Assembly (NCBI GenBank): GCA_029776225.1
Contig: JAKOTR010000060.1
Coordinates: forward strand, 124,001-188,000
Origin: Acidobacteriota bacterium
GTDB taxonomy: Bacteria; Acidobacteriota; Terriglobia; Bryobacterales; Bryobacteraceae
Direction: 5' to 3'
Length of the DNA stretch: 64,000 nt
The position numbers were made by a program, and so were the translations under genes. The notes under the pieces were generated by a model. It was not told the DNA's origin and did not search any database. It saw nothing but the letters and a program-made list of their open reading frames with translations. Position 1 is the first letter of the stretch. Each line of letters starts with the position of its first letter. Shown here in pieces: positions 26,707-35,753 of the stretch.

Positions 26707-26716
26707 CCTGAGGGGG

Positions 26717-26860
26717 ATGCTTCAGCACAAGCGCCTGGCTCTTGCCCTGGGCGCGCCCGCTTGGCTTGTCCTCGAACGGCAGGCCGCGGTTGTGCGCCCC
26801 GATCCGATCATTGAGAGCGGAACTCACAGAGACGGTTCCGCCGTCCGCAAGGTGCGCTGA
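26717..26860 (+). CDS. Possible 47-residue ORF upstream of trmJ
   Basis: An ATG directly after GAGGGGG opens a frame MLQHKRLALALGAPAWLVLE... that ends at a TGA 2 nt before the TTG start of the methyltransferase gene. The purine tract is too close to the ATG for good spacing, and the product has no recognisable domain. It could be a small coupled ORF or simply leader sequence. Little else can be said. Confidence 0.25.
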   Translation: MLQHKRLALALGAPAWLVLERQAAVVRPDPIIESGTHRDGSAVRKVR

Positions 26861-26862
26861 AG

Positions 26863-27606
26863 TTGTCCACCCTCACGCCTGATCAATTGGACCGGCTGCG
26901 GGTGGTGCTCGTCTCGGCGCGAAACCCTCTGAACATTGGCGCCGCCGCCCGCGCGATGAGCAACTTTGGCTTTTCGCGCCTGCGCGTTGTGAACCCGTAT
27001 GAAGTGGCATTCCGCGAAGCGCGCTCGGCGGTGGGCGCGGGCGCGGTGCTCGAAAACGCGGAAGAGTTTTCCAGCGTGGCCGAAGCGGTGGCGGATTGCA
27101 CGCTTGTGGTGGGCACAACCGCACTCGGCAACCGCGAACTGCACCATCCGCTGCGGCAGCTCGCCTATGGAGCCAGGCTCATCCGGCAGCGGCTCGCCTC
27201 AAGCCCGGTGGCGCTGCTCTTCGGATCGGAGAAATACGGCCTCACGAACGAGGACCTCAGCTATTGCCACTGGCTCATGCGGATTCCCACGCGCAAAGAG
27301 CACGGCTCGATGAATCTCGGCCAGGCGGTCGCCGTCGCGCTCTACGAACTGATTCGCGAACCCCGCGCCGCCACGGTGAAGCCCGAACCCATCAAGCCCG
27401 CCGCCGCGGGCGACATCGACCGGCTCACCGCACTGCTGCTCGAAGCGCTCCAGGCCAGCGGATACACGAATCCCCGCACCGCGAAATCCACCGAGGAAAA
27501 AGTGCGCCGCCTGGTGCGCCGCCTGAACCTGCCCGCACGGGATATCGAAATCTGGCTGGGCATTTTTCGCCAGATTCTCTGGAAGCTAAGCGGCGGCGGG
27601 CGCTGA
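26863..27606 (+). CDS. SpoU-class RNA methyltransferase, TrmJ-like
   Basis: This 247-residue protein starts at TTG. It has the SPOUT knot motifs VVLVSARNPLNIGAAARAMSNFGFSRLRVVNP, LVVGTTALGNRELHHPL, ALLFGSEKYGLTNEDLSYC and MRIPTRKEHGSMNLGQAVAVALYEL. A C-terminal helical tail (about 175-247) of the TrmJ/LasT type follows. TrmJ methylates the 2'-O of nucleotide 32 in tRNA using SAM; relatives act on other RNAs, so the symbol is not assigned. It follows korB by 156 bp. The trefoil-knot methyltransferase call is sure, the exact RNA target is not. Confidence 0.88.
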   Translation: MSTLTPDQLDRLRVVLVSARNPLNIGAAARAMSNFGFSRLRVVNPYEVAFREARSAVGAGAVLENAEEFSSVAEAVADCTLVVGTTALGNRELHHPLRQLAYGARLIRQRLASSPVALLFGSEKYGLTNEDLSYCHWLMRIPTRKEHGSMNLGQAVAVALYELIREPRAATVKPEPIKPAAAGDIDRLTALLLEALQASGYTNPRTAKSTEEKVRRLVRRLNLPARDIEIWLGIFRQILWKLSGGGR

Positions 27607-27614
27607 CGCCGCCT

Positions 27615-28346
27615 TCAGCTCATGTACCAGCCGCCGTTGACGTTGATCGTCTGTCCGGTGAGATACCCGTTTCTGGCCAGCATCACCGCCACATCGGACA
27701 CTTCGTCCACGTGGCCGAACCTGCCCACCGGGATCAGATCCGGTTTCGCGCGAGGGTTCACCGCAACCATCTCCGTCGCAATCAGAGCCGGAGCGATCGC
27801 GTTCACCGTGATGCCCTCCTTGGCCAGCAGCGAGGCGTAGGAGTGGGTCAGTCCTATGATCCCCGCCTTGGAAGCCGCGTAGTGCGGTCCCACGACGCCG
27901 CCCGTCTGCGCAGCGACCGACGAGAGATTGATGATCCGCCCCCACTTCCGCGCGCGCATGCCCGGGAGCACCGCCTGCGTCACCAGAAAACAGGATTTCA
28001 GATTGATCGCAATCAGCTCGTCCCAGTCGCGTTCGCTAATCTGTTCGAGCGGCTGGGGACGCGTCACCCCGGCATTGTTCACCAGAATGCCGATGCCTCC
28101 CAGCGCGTCCTCCGAGGTCTTTACCAACCGCTCCGCCTCCGCGCTGTTGGAGACATCGGCGCGAACCGTCACCGCGCGCCGCCCGAGCGCCCGGATCTCG
28201 GCTGCAACGCTCTCCGCTTCCGCCTCGCAAACGCGGTAGTTCACCGCTACGTTCGCCCCGGCACGCGCGAGGGCAATCGCGATCGCACGGCCGATCCCCC
28301 GGCTACCGCCGGTTACGAGTGCTGCTTTTCCCGTAATATCGTCCAC
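27615..28346 (-). CDS. FabG-like short-chain dehydrogenase/reductase
   Basis: The GTG at 28346 (VDDITGKAALVTGG) is chosen because the longer frame runs back through the divergent small gene. The 243-residue protein has the Rossmann motif TGGSRGIGRAIA and NNAG. The catalytic set is serine in INLSSVAAQ, YAASKAG and the upstream asparagine in IAINLKSCF. PALIATEM and INVNGGWYMS complete the FabG pattern. These enzymes reduce 3-oxoacyl-ACP or related ketones with NADPH. It is an isolated gene here, so it may be a secondary paralogue rather than the fatty-acid synthesis FabG. Its start lies 25 bp from that of the divergent gene. Confidence 0.87.
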   Translation of the reverse strand: MDDITGKAALVTGGSRGIGRAIAIALARAGANVAVNYRVCEAEAESVAAEIRALGRRAVTVRADVSNSAEAERLVKTSEDALGGIGILVNNAGVTRPQPLEQISERDWDELIAINLKSCFLVTQAVLPGMRARKWGRIINLSSVAAQTGGVVGPHYAASKAGIIGLTHSYASLLAKEGITVNAIAPALIATEMVAVNPRAKPDLIPVGRFGHVDEVSDVAVMLARNGYLTGQTINVNGGWYMS

Positions 28347-28371
28347 GTGTGCAGTATACTTCGAATAACGG

Positions 28372-28590
28372 ATGACAAAGGTTGAATCGAACTTCCGGCT
28401 CGCGCGGCCGCTCGACGCCGCCCTGCTTAATAACCTGGCCCGCGCACGCAGCATCTACGGAATCGCGCGCATCGAGCCCGCGCCGCAACGCGACGCCCTT
28501 CTCGTCGAGTACGACGCTTCGCGACTCACCCTCGCCGACGTCAGGGCCGCTCTTCTCCGCGCCGGAATACCGCTTGACGTTTCGCGTTAA
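28372..28590 (+). CDS. Small HMA-like fold protein without metal cysteines
   Basis: The 72-residue protein reads MTKVESNFRLARPLDAALLNNL, then SIYGIARIEPAPQRDALLVEYDASRLTLADVRAALLRAGIPLDVSR. The beta-alpha-beta-beta-alpha-beta pattern and the YDASRLTLADVRAALLRAGIPL ending resemble heavy-metal-associated domains, but there is no CxxC. It is probably a stand-alone, non-metal variant. It is divergent from the FabG-like gene with a 25-bp gap, so the two likely share a short promoter region. Function unknown. Confidence 0.6.
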   Translation: MTKVESNFRLARPLDAALLNNLARARSIYGIARIEPAPQRDALLVEYDASRLTLADVRAALLRAGIPLDVSR

Positions 28591-28634
28591 GCGGCCCCTG
28601 AACCGTTACTGTCCGACCCGCGAATGGCCGCTGG

Positions 28635-29792
28635 TTATCGCGCCGCGCGCCCTTCTCTCCGCTCCCAGCCGGGTTTGAACAGCGGAATCGCGTTCTCCTG
28701 CTGGTACGGGTGCTTCAAAATCTCTTCGATGTTCAAATCGATGCCCAAGCCCGGCCGGTCGGGGATTTCAATGTACCCGTTCACCACCTCAACCGGGTTC
28801 GTCACGATCTCCTTCTCCCACGGCTCGTTGAATTCATCGAAGATTTCGTGGATGAAGAAGTTCGGCGTCGCGGCGTTCAACTGCACACAAGCCGCCGAGC
28901 AGACCGGCCCCTGCGCGCTGTGAGGGGCGATCATCCCATAGTGTGCGTCGACCAGATCGGCAATCTTGCGCGTTGCAAACAGGCCGCCCAGGTTCAGCGG
29001 CTCCGGCTGGAGAATGTTCACGCAGCCGTAGCTCAGCAATTCGATGAACTGCTGCCGGTTCGAAAAGCTCTCGCCCGTGGCGATGGGCACCGGACTGCGC
29101 CGCGCCACCTCCGCCACGGCCTTGATGTTCAAATGCGGCACCGGCTCCTCAAACCACGCGGGCCGGAACTCCGCCATCGCCTCGGCCACTTGCAGAGCCG
29201 TCGCGGTGTTGAATCGCGAGTGACCCTCGATCAGCAGGTCGACATCGGGCCCCACAGCGTCGCGCACCGCCCGGATAATGTCCATCGAAAGGTCGAACTC
29301 CCGGCGGGTAAGCATCCGCCAGTTGTTTCCGAACGGGTCGAACTTGAGCGCGGTGTACCCGCGCGCCACCACCGCCCGCGCCTTCTCAGCGAAGCTCTCC
29401 GGCTCGCGCGGCCCGCGATACCATCCATTCGCGTACGCCCGCAGCTTTTCGTGGCACCGCCCGCCCATCAGGTTGTAGACCGGCTGGTTGCAGGCCTTAC
29501 CTATGATGTCCCAGCAGGCGATCTCGATGGCCGCGACCGCGCACATGTGGGTCTGCCCGCCCTCGGTGTACACGTCCCGGATCAGCTTCTGCGAAATGAT
29601 CTCGATCTGGAACGGATCCATCCCGAGGATGAGCGGCTTCAGCTCGTGTATGGAGGCTTCCACTGTCTTGGCGAAGAAGTTGGCCGTGCCTTCCCCGATT
29701 CCATACAGGCCCGAATCGGTGATCACTTTCGCGAACAGCCAGTTCTTCCAGGGATTTCCGGCAATATAGGTCTCAATGGCAGTGATTTTCAT
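28635..29792 (-). CDS. Mandelate racemase/enolase superfamily protein, sugar-acid dehydratase-like
   Basis: This 385-residue protein has the capping domain (MKITAIETYIAGNPWKNWLF, GIGEGTANF) and a modified barrel. ALKFDPFG near residue 149 is on the second strand. EGHSRF near 186, WFEEPVP near 214 and ATGES near 238 give the three acidic metal ligands. IAPHSAQGPV near 287 carries a likely catalytic histidine. The closest named groups I recognise are galactonate/gluconate dehydratase-like (RspA/GalD type) enzymes, which remove water from sugar acids with Mg2+. The aminotransferase gene is divergent 41 bp away. Substrate not determinable. Confidence 0.85.
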   Translation of the reverse strand: MKITAIETYIAGNPWKNWLFAKVITDSGLYGIGEGTANFFAKTVEASIHELKPLILGMDPFQIEIISQKLIRDVYTEGGQTHMCAVAAIEIACWDIIGKACNQPVYNLMGGRCHEKLRAYANGWYRGPREPESFAEKARAVVARGYTALKFDPFGNNWRMLTRREFDLSMDIIRAVRDAVGPDVDLLIEGHSRFNTATALQVAEAMAEFRPAWFEEPVPHLNIKAVAEVARRSPVPIATGESFSNRQQFIELLSYGCVNILQPEPLNLGGLFATRKIADLVDAHYGMIAPHSAQGPVCSAACVQLNAATPNFFIHEIFDEFNEPWEKEIVTNPVEVVNGYIEIPDRPGLGIDLNIEEILKHPYQQENAIPLFKPGWERREGRAAR

Positions 29793-29833
29793 CGTATCTA
29801 TTAGACCAGAGAGGTACGCAGCGTTGGGTTATC

Positions 29834-31144
29834 ATGGTCGAAGCCGTGACCAAGGAAGAGATCATTCTAGCAGGCCGTGAGTACCTGTTCCCAGCCGTTT
29901 TTCACTACTACCGCGAGCCCCTCGTCATAACTCGCGCGAAGGACCAGCACGTCTGGGACGCCGACGGAAACCAGTACCTGGATTTCTTCGGCGGCATCGT
30001 CACGATCAGCGTCGGGCACTGCAACGAAAAGGTTACCGGCAGGATTTGCAGTCAGCTTCAAACCCTGCAACACGCTTCGACTGTGTACGCCACCGCGCCG
30101 CAGGCCGCGCTCGCCGCGAAGATCGCATCTATCACGCCGGATCGCCGCCTTACGAAATCGTTTTTCACCAACAGCGGCACCGAGGCGAACGAGACCGCCA
30201 TTCTGGCCGCGCGCTGCTATACCGGCTCCACCGAGATCATCGCGCTGCGCCACTCCTATCACGGCCGCACGTCGCTGGGTATGACGCTCACCGGACAATC
30301 GAGCTGGCGGCTCGGCGCGCCCGAGCCCGGCGTCGTCTTCGCGCACAACGCGTACTGTTACCGCTGCCCCTTCGGGCTCTCGTATCCTTCCTGCGATCTG
30401 CGCTGCGCGCGCGACGTCGAAGAACTCATCCGTACGGCGACTTCGGGCCGCATAGCCGGCTTCATTGCCGAGCCGCTGCAGGGCGTCGCCGGCTACATCA
30501 CGCCGCCGCGCGAGTACTTTTCCGTCGTCGCCGAGATCGTGCGCAACTACGGCGGGATTTTCATCAGCGACGAGGTCCAGACCGCCTGGGGACGCACCGG
30601 CGGCAGGTGGTTCGGAATCGAGCACTGGGACGTTGTGCCGGACGTGATCACCAGCGCCAAGGGGCTCGCCAACGGCCTGCCCATCGGCGTCACCGTCGCC
30701 ACGCCGGAGGTGGCAAACTCCGTCCGGGGCCTTACCATTTCCACCTTCGGCGGAAACCCGGTGGCTGCCACGGCCGCTCACGCCGTTCTCGAGTTCATCG
30801 AGGAGAACGCCCTGGCCGCCAACGCCGCCGAAACCGGCGCCTACCTGCGGGAATGCCTGCTTGAGCTTCAGGAGAAGCACGAGATCGTTGGCGACGTCCG
30901 CGGCATGGGCCTCCTGCAGGCGATTGAACTCGTCCAGGACCGCAAGACCAAAGTTCCCGCGCCCGCCGCCGCGAACTGCGTGCTCGAAGCAGCCAGGGAA
31001 AACGGCCTGCTGGTGGGCAAGGGCGGCCTCCACGGCAACGTGATTCGCATTTCGCCGCCGCTGAACATCAGCCGCGCCGACGTGGACGAATTCACCCGCC
31101 TGCTGGACGCCAGTCTCGCCCGCGCAAACGCATTGGGAGCCTGA
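29834..31144 (+). CDS. Class III (omega) aminotransferase
   Basis: The 436-residue PLP enzyme has VWDADGNQYLDFFGGIVTISVGHCN, FFTNSGTEANETAILAAR, LRHSYHGRT and FISDEVQTAWGRTGGRWFGIEHW. TSAKGLANGLPIGV holds the PLP lysine near residue 275. A short cysteine-bearing insert (AYCYRCPFGLSYPSCDLRCARD, near residues 174-195) is seen in AGXT2/4-aminobutyrate-like members. Such enzymes move amino groups between omega-amino acids or alanine and 2-oxoacids. The next gene starts 5 bp downstream. A catabolic role beside the divergent dehydratase is possible but unproven. Confidence 0.88.
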   Translation: MVEAVTKEEIILAGREYLFPAVFHYYREPLVITRAKDQHVWDADGNQYLDFFGGIVTISVGHCNEKVTGRICSQLQTLQHASTVYATAPQAALAAKIASITPDRRLTKSFFTNSGTEANETAILAARCYTGSTEIIALRHSYHGRTSLGMTLTGQSSWRLGAPEPGVVFAHNAYCYRCPFGLSYPSCDLRCARDVEELIRTATSGRIAGFIAEPLQGVAGYITPPREYFSVVAEIVRNYGGIFISDEVQTAWGRTGGRWFGIEHWDVVPDVITSAKGLANGLPIGVTVATPEVANSVRGLTISTFGGNPVAATAAHAVLEFIEENALAANAAETGAYLRECLLELQEKHEIVGDVRGMGLLQAIELVQDRKTKVPAPAAANCVLEAARENGLLVGKGGLHGNVIRISPPLNISRADVDEFTRLLDASLARANALGA

Positions 31145-31149
31145 TTTCT

Positions 31150-31449
31150 ATGGAAGAGCGTGCTTTTTTCATCGAGTCGCAGACCACCCGGCCTCTGGAG
31201 CTTCAATGTCCGTTTTGCCGCACCTCCGCTACTTACGAACTTCGCTGGATGGTGCGCAAGAAAAAGAACCGCCCGCCCCAAGGCGCTGATGAACTCGACC
31301 GCGCCCGCTTCGAAAAGGCGCAGAGCTACATGGTGCTGCTCGACGATAAGGTGTCCTGCAAAAACCTGCGCTGCCGCAAACGCTTCGACGTTTCCGGCAT
31401 CAAGACAATGGCCTTCCTCAACGCCGAGGGCGGCCTGCCCAAGGACTGA
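31150..31449 (+). CDS. Small zinc-ribbon-like protein
   Basis: This 99-residue protein has two cysteine pairs, CPFC (near residue 20) and CKNLRC (near residue 75). They are separated by a basic linker, KKKNRPPQGADELDRARFEKAQ. It looks like a split zinc ribbon, a fold used for nucleic-acid or protein contact. The C-terminus KRFDVSGIKTMAFL is hydrophobic but not a membrane helix. It follows the aminotransferase by 5 bp and so is probably in the same transcript. No named family recognised. Confidence 0.7.
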   Translation: MEERAFFIESQTTRPLELQCPFCRTSATYELRWMVRKKKNRPPQGADELDRARFEKAQSYMVLLDDKVSCKNLRCRKRFDVSGIKTMAFLNAEGGLPKD

Positions 31450-31497
31450 GCATGCCCCCTGGCTCTTGTCCAGCCCGCGTCCTCGCTGGTGTACACT

Positions 31498-32331
31498 ATG
31501 AATCTAGGGAGGTGGGTCTTCTCGAGTAGCGACGATCTCCCCAAAGCGGTAGCTTCGGTATTAGAAAAGACTACTGCGGCCCTTCTCGCCCTCTTTTTCC
31601 CCGACGACTGCCGCATCTGCGGCGCACCCCTTCGTAACATCTCGCGCGTCCCCGTCTGCCCCGACTGCCTGAGCCAGCCGGAACCCCTGGCAGCCGACTA
31701 TTTCTGCGTATCCTGCCGCACGCCTTTCGTAAATCCGGCGCCGCTCGGCGCCGACGGACGGTGCGCGCTCTGCCGCCGGGGCTTGCGCGGCTTCGACGCC
31801 GCGTACTCTTACGGCGCCTACGAAGGGGTTCTCCGCGAGCTGATTCACCTGTTCAAGTACGCGCGGATCAGGCCGCTCGCCGGCCCGCTCGGCGAAATCC
31901 TCGCCCGCGCCATTCCGCGCGATCAGAGGTTCGACGCCGTCGTTCCCGTCCCGCTTCACTGGTGGCGCCGCTGGCAGCGCGGCTTCAATCAGTCGGCGCT
32001 GCTCGCCGCGGCCATCGGCCGGAGATACGGTATCCCGGTCCGGGCCGCCCTGCGCCGTGTCCGCGCCACTCCTTCCCAGGCGGGGCTGACGAACGCGCGC
32101 CGCCGCTCGAACGTCGCCGGGGCCTTTCGTGCGCGGAAAGCGCTGGTGGCGGGCCGCCGCATCCTGCTGGTGGACGACGTGATGACTACCGGCGCCACTG
32201 CCAGCGCGTGCGCCGCTGCGCTGAAGAGCGCCGGCGCGAAGTATGTGGCTCTGCTGACGCTCGCCCGCGTGGACAGACGTTCCTGGGTCGAGCCGCTCCA
32301 GGTCCGTCCCGATACGGTGGGGGTTACATGA
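31498..32331 (+). CDS. ComF-family phosphoribosyltransferase-like protein
   Basis: The ATG at 31498 ([11 protein letters not shown]) is preferred to the GTG three codons earlier; neither has a strong ribosome-binding site. The 277-residue protein has an N-terminal double zinc-finger region ([23 protein letters not shown]). A PRTase core follows with [44 protein letters not shown] and the PRPP-loop [17 protein letters not shown]. ComF proteins are needed for DNA uptake in competent bacteria, though many are of unknown function. The stop overlaps the HNH gene start (ATGA). Confidence 0.88.
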   Translation: MNLGRWVFSSSDDLPKAVASVLEKTTAALLALFFPDDCRICGAPLRNISRVPVCPDCLSQPEPLAADYFCVSCRTPFVNPAPLGADGRCALCRRGLRGFDAAYSYGAYEGVLRELIHLFKYARIRPLAGPLGEILARAIPRDQRFDAVVPVPLHWWRRWQRGFNQSALLAAAIGRRYGIPVRAALRRVRATPSQAGLTNARRRSNVAGAFRARKALVAGRRILLVDDVMTTGATASACAAALKSAGAKYVALLTLARVDRRSWVEPLQVRPDTVGVT

Positions 32332-32858
32332 TGTCCGGCGTGAATGGGTTGCAAAAACCGGTGTTGGTGCTGAATGCCAGCTACGAACCAATTAATATCT
32401 GTGCGGCCCGGCGCGCGCTCGTGTTGATCCTCAAAGGAGTCGCCGCGCCCGAGGAGTTCTCAAACGGCTTTCTGCATTCCGCGAGACAGGCGCTCCGTAT
32501 GCCTTCCGTCATTCGCCTGCTGGAGTACCGCCGCATTCCGCACCAGACCCGCGCCCTTTCGCGCAAGAACATCCTCATGCGCGACCGCTACACGTGCCAG
32601 TATTGCCAGCGCACATTGCCATCCAACGAACTCACGCTCGACCACGTAATTCCGCGCTCGCGCTCCGGAGAGACTTCCTGGGAAAATCTCGTCGCCTGCT
32701 GCCACCGCTGCAACAACCGCAAGGGAAACCGCACCCCCGAGGAAGCCGGAATGCGTCTCCTCCGTCCTCCGCGGCCCTTCACCCTGCACACCAGCCGCCA
32801 CCTCATGCGCCTGCTGGGAAAGAGCGACGACCAGTGGCGCAAGTACCTCTTCTTCTGA
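32328..32858 (+). CDS. HNH endonuclease
   Basis: The first of two adjacent ATG codons overlaps the comF-like stop. The 176-residue protein opens with [30 protein letters not shown], a block seen in a widespread HNH group of Acidobacteria, Actinobacteria and Cyanobacteria. The nuclease core is [48 protein letters not shown], with two CxxC zinc pairs, the DH of motif 1 and the asparagines of motif 2. The role of these stand-alone nucleases is unknown; coupling to comF hints at DNA uptake or processing. It is not accompanied by a methyltransferase or other restriction partner. Confidence 0.88.
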   Translation: MMSGVNGLQKPVLVLNASYEPINICAARRALVLILKGVAAPEEFSNGFLHSARQALRMPSVIRLLEYRRIPHQTRALSRKNILMRDRYTCQYCQRTLPSNELTLDHVIPRSRSGETSWENLVACCHRCNNRKGNRTPEEAGMRLLRPPRPFTLHTSRHLMRLLGKSDDQWRKYLFF

Positions 32859-32919
32859 GCCGCGGCGCGCGCAGTTTCATCCCGTCTCAATAGCCGGCGG
32901 ATCGTGATAGCCTGAGCGG

Positions 32920-34608
32920 TTGCGTTTGATGCCGTCACACATGATCACGAGGCACAGGGCCGCCGTCATTGCGGCCTGGCTGGCGTTCCTTGTGCGCGGC
33001 GCTTTCTACTGCGTGGAGCAGCCGTTGTGGGAAGGATACGACGAGTGGGCCCACTTCGCGTATATCCAGCATGTCGCCGAGCATGGGAGCCTTCCGTCCA
33101 GACAGGACGCGGTTTCTCCCTTTGTAGCCAGGTCGCTGCAACTCGCGCCATTGCCGCGTTCGGCCGCCGAGGTGTTGCCGGGCACCATCACGCACGATCT
33201 TTTCTGGCAGCTTCCCGAAGACGAGCGCGCCCGCAGGCAGGAAGAGCTGCTCCGGTTATCACCGGCGACGCCGCCTGCGAGAGAGCAACTTAACGCCAAA
33301 CAGTACGAAGCCCAGCAGCCGCCCCTTTACTATCTCCTCCTGGCGCCTGTGTATATGCTCGCCAGGACGTTGCCCCTGCCGGCGCAGGTGCTGTTGCTGC
33401 GGCTCCTGAGCATGGCTATCGCCTCCTGCGTAGTCTTCTTGATGTACTCGATCGCTGACCACGTCCTGCACCGGCAGGATCTCGCCATTCTCACCGCGAT
33501 TCTGGCGGCGTGTCTTCCAGGACTGTACATCGGTGTGTGCAGAATCGGAAACGATCCCCTGGCGATCGTTCTGATCGCGGCGATGGTCCTGGTCTCGATA
33601 CGTACCTGCTACCGGCCGCCCGGCGCTTTTCAGTGGATCGGAATGGGACTTCTTTTCGGCGCCACCGCGCTGGCGAAGGCGTATGCGCTCGCCGTCTGGA
33701 CGCTGCTGCCGCTTGTGGCTGTCTTGTTGCTGGCGAGGCATCCGGAACGATGGAAGCGCACGGCGCTGGGGTTCGGCCTGGCAAGCATCGCCGCGATCGC
33801 CGTCGCGGGCTTCTGGTACGGGCAGAACCTCATCAACACGGGGACGCTCTCGGGAGAGCAGTTGCATGTCGCTGCGGCGCGCCTCACCCTGGCGGAAAAG
33901 CTTGCGGCGCTATTCGCGATGGACTGGCGGCGCGTCGTTGACTCCGCGGCATTCTCGCACATCTGGGTCGGCGGGTGGAGCTTTTTGGTGGTCCGTAGCT
34001 GGATGTACCGCGTGTTCGAGTTAATCGCGTTGCTGGGCGCTGCCGGCCTGGCGGTGCACGCAGTTCGAATCTTCCGGCACTCGTCGTGGAAACACGCCCA
34101 GGATCTGCTGATACCGCTGGCCGCCGCGATCATGATGTACGCGGCGCTCGCCTATCACTCCCTGATGATCTTTCTGGAAAAGAGCATCTCGATGGGCGCC
34201 GGCTGGTATCTCTATTCGGTGATTGCGGCTGAGGTTGTTCTTCTGGCGCTCGGGATCCGCGCCCTGCTTCCCGCCAACGCGTCCCGCTGGGCCTTGGCTG
34301 CCGTGTGTTGGCTCGCCGCCGCCCTGGATCTCTACACAATGCACTTCCTGCTCATGCCCTACCACAGCGGGCTAATCCGTCACGATGCGTCGGGATCGCT
34401 GGCTTCGTTCAAGCTGCCGGTGCTAAAGTCCGCGAGCCTGTTCGAGAGAATCTCCCTAAACAAACCCCTGGATGCCGGACCCATCGCAGCGTTGTGGTTG
34501 GCTTATCTTTGCGCGACGATAGGACTTTTCGTTCTGGCCGCCCTCGCCGCAAGGGCCGGTTGGTTTGAAACCCGTCAGAACGGAAAATCGCGCCGGGCGG
34601 CGGTTTGA
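32920..34608 (+). CDS. Multi-spanning membrane protein, GT-C glycosyltransferase-like
   Basis: The 562-residue protein begins at TTG 32920 or one of the next ATG codons and has about 11-12 predicted membrane helices. Just after helix 1 comes WEGYDEWAHFAYIQHVAEHGSLP, an acidic first extracytoplasmic loop of the kind that carries the catalytic aspartate in GT-C (ArnT/PMT-like) glycosyltransferases. A large loop with QYEAQQPPLYYLLLAPVYML follows, also typical (Pro-Pro-Leu-Tyr-Tyr). Such enzymes transfer sugars from polyprenyl-phosphate donors to proteins, lipids or glycans. The 3' end overlaps the convergent M23 gene by 34 bp. Sugar and acceptor are unknown. Confidence 0.75.
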   Translation: MRLMPSHMITRHRAAVIAAWLAFLVRGAFYCVEQPLWEGYDEWAHFAYIQHVAEHGSLPSRQDAVSPFVARSLQLAPLPRSAAEVLPGTITHDLFWQLPEDERARRQEELLRLSPATPPAREQLNAKQYEAQQPPLYYLLLAPVYMLARTLPLPAQVLLLRLLSMAIASCVVFLMYSIADHVLHRQDLAILTAILAACLPGLYIGVCRIGNDPLAIVLIAAMVLVSIRTCYRPPGAFQWIGMGLLFGATALAKAYALAVWTLLPLVAVLLLARHPERWKRTALGFGLASIAAIAVAGFWYGQNLINTGTLSGEQLHVAAARLTLAEKLAALFAMDWRRVVDSAAFSHIWVGGWSFLVVRSWMYRVFELIALLGAAGLAVHAVRIFRHSSWKHAQDLLIPLAAAIMMYAALAYHSLMIFLEKSISMGAGWYLYSVIAAEVVLLALGIRALLPANASRWALAAVCWLAAALDLYTMHFLLMPYHSGLIRHDASGSLASFKLPVLKSASLFERISLNKPLDAGPIAALWLAYLCATIGLFVLAALAARAGWFETRQNGKSRRAAV

Positions 34609-35453
34609 GTACGGCCCATATAGCGGATGGGGTTTTCCGCCCTGCCCTGCCGCCGTACTTCATAGTGGAGATGCGGCGCCGTGGCGCGGCCCGAGCTCCC
34701 CACCGCGCCGATCATTTCTCCTTGCCGGATCTCCTGGCCTGGCACAACGGCGAAGCTGGAGAGGTGGGCGTATAAGGTCTGTAAACCGTTGCCGTGATCG
34801 ATAATTACCGTGCGGCCGTACCCGCTAATGAATTGCGCTTGCACGACGTAGCCGTCGGCCGCCGCGCGGACCGGCGTGCCCGTCGGCGCGGAGATATCCA
34901 CGCCGCGATGGAAGGCGCCTTCTCCCGAAAATGGATCCGTGCGGTTCCCAAAATACCCGCGCAGAGTGCCCTCCACCGGCCACATCGACGGATAGGTGTT
35001 GACCTGCCAGAACCTGGCAGACCGGCGCGGATAGCGGGTGAGATTGGCGGTCCGCAGCAGGTCGTATTCCTCGATGGATTGCTGCACCGTGGGAAGCAGC
35101 GAGCCTTCCTGGGAAATGTCGGAAGGCCCCTCCAGCAACTGCTTCAGTCCGTAAACCATTGAAATTTCGCTAGCAAGCAGTTGCAGGTTCGCAAGCTGGG
35201 CGTGCGTTTCTTCCTTTTCGCTTTGCAGCTTCTGATATCGCTGCCGTAATGCGGAAATCTCCTGGCGCAACGAGTTGTAATCGGCGACCTTCCAGGCCAT
35301 CCGGGCATAGGACGATATGGCGCCAATCACGGAGAAGCAACCGGCCACGGCCAGGCCGAGAATCAGGTAAACGACGCGGTGTGGGATCTGCACCCTCCGC
35401 AGCCTGCCATGCATCGAGTGGGCAAGCACGAGGATGAAATACTGCTGCTTCAT
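34575..35453 (-). CDS. Membrane-anchored M23 (LytM-type) peptidase
   Basis: The start is set at MKQQYFILVLAHSMHGRLRR. One transmembrane helix follows at about residues 25-45 and a coiled coil at about 55-95 (YNSLRQEISALRQRYQKLQSEKEE). The peptidase domain is C-terminal, with FHRGVDISAPTGTPVRAAADG, IIDHGNGLQTLYAHL and HLHYEVRRQG. The H...D and HxH zinc ligands are intact, so it is likely an active glycyl/endopeptidase acting on peptidoglycan. It ends with NPIRYM, the usual M23 terminus. The layout resembles cell-division-associated or morphology-associated LytM factors. It is divergent from the secreted protein at 35754, with a 300-bp gap. Confidence 0.88.
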   Translation of the reverse strand: MKQQYFILVLAHSMHGRLRRVQIPHRVVYLILGLAVAGCFSVIGAISSYARMAWKVADYNSLRQEISALRQRYQKLQSEKEETHAQLANLQLLASEISMVYGLKQLLEGPSDISQEGSLLPTVQQSIEEYDLLRTANLTRYPRRSARFWQVNTYPSMWPVEGTLRGYFGNRTDPFSGEGAFHRGVDISAPTGTPVRAAADGYVVQAQFISGYGRTVIIDHGNGLQTLYAHLSSFAVVPGQEIRQGEMIGAVGSSGRATAPHLHYEVRRQGRAENPIRYMGRTQTAARRDFPF

Positions 35454-35753
35454 GGAGTTTTCTCGCAATGACGGTGCGGGCCGTACGCGCAGGCACTCCA
35501 CCCGCGTGATTCGTGCAGGACGCGCACGAACTTGGGAATTTATCAATTCCAGCTCTGGGTGTCAAGGATAAGGTGGTCCTTTTAGCAAACCTTAAGGTGG
35601 GCGGCTTAGCCAAGGGGCCCCCGGAGTCACAGTTCCCGGAAACGCAACCTGTGGTATGTACGTCTGAGGGGCTTAGCCGCGCAGTGAAACAGCTTTTTAT
35701 TAGCTGGGCTGCCGCGCCCCTTACGGTTGCTACCCTGGAACCAGGGAGGGACT
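35454..35753 (+). promoter_or_regulatory. 300-bp intergenic leader with strong RNA secondary structure
   Basis: No coding frame is convincing here. The downstream half shows nested inverted repeats on the plus strand. GGGGC (35668-35672) pairs with GCCCC (35716-35720), enclosing CGCG/CGCG and the CAGCT-AGCTG hairpin (35690-35706). A second hairpin, CCCTG-GAAC-CAGGG (35733-35746), overlaps the start of the AGGGAGGG ribosome-binding site of the gene at 35754. GGCTTAGCC occurs twice, near 35603 and near 35671. This suggests a cis-acting leader or riboswitch-like element, but no known class matches. Confidence 0.4.

Noticed and set aside
31498-32858. ComF plus HNH gene as a new restriction or defence system
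   Set aside because: No methyltransferase, helicase or sensor partner; the same HNH group is widespread and often stands alone.
35560-35660. c-di-GMP (GEMM-I) riboswitch, because of GCAAACC followed by a short stem
   Set aside because: The second conserved block (GACGCAAAGCC) and the tetraloop receptor are missing; only a short motif matches.
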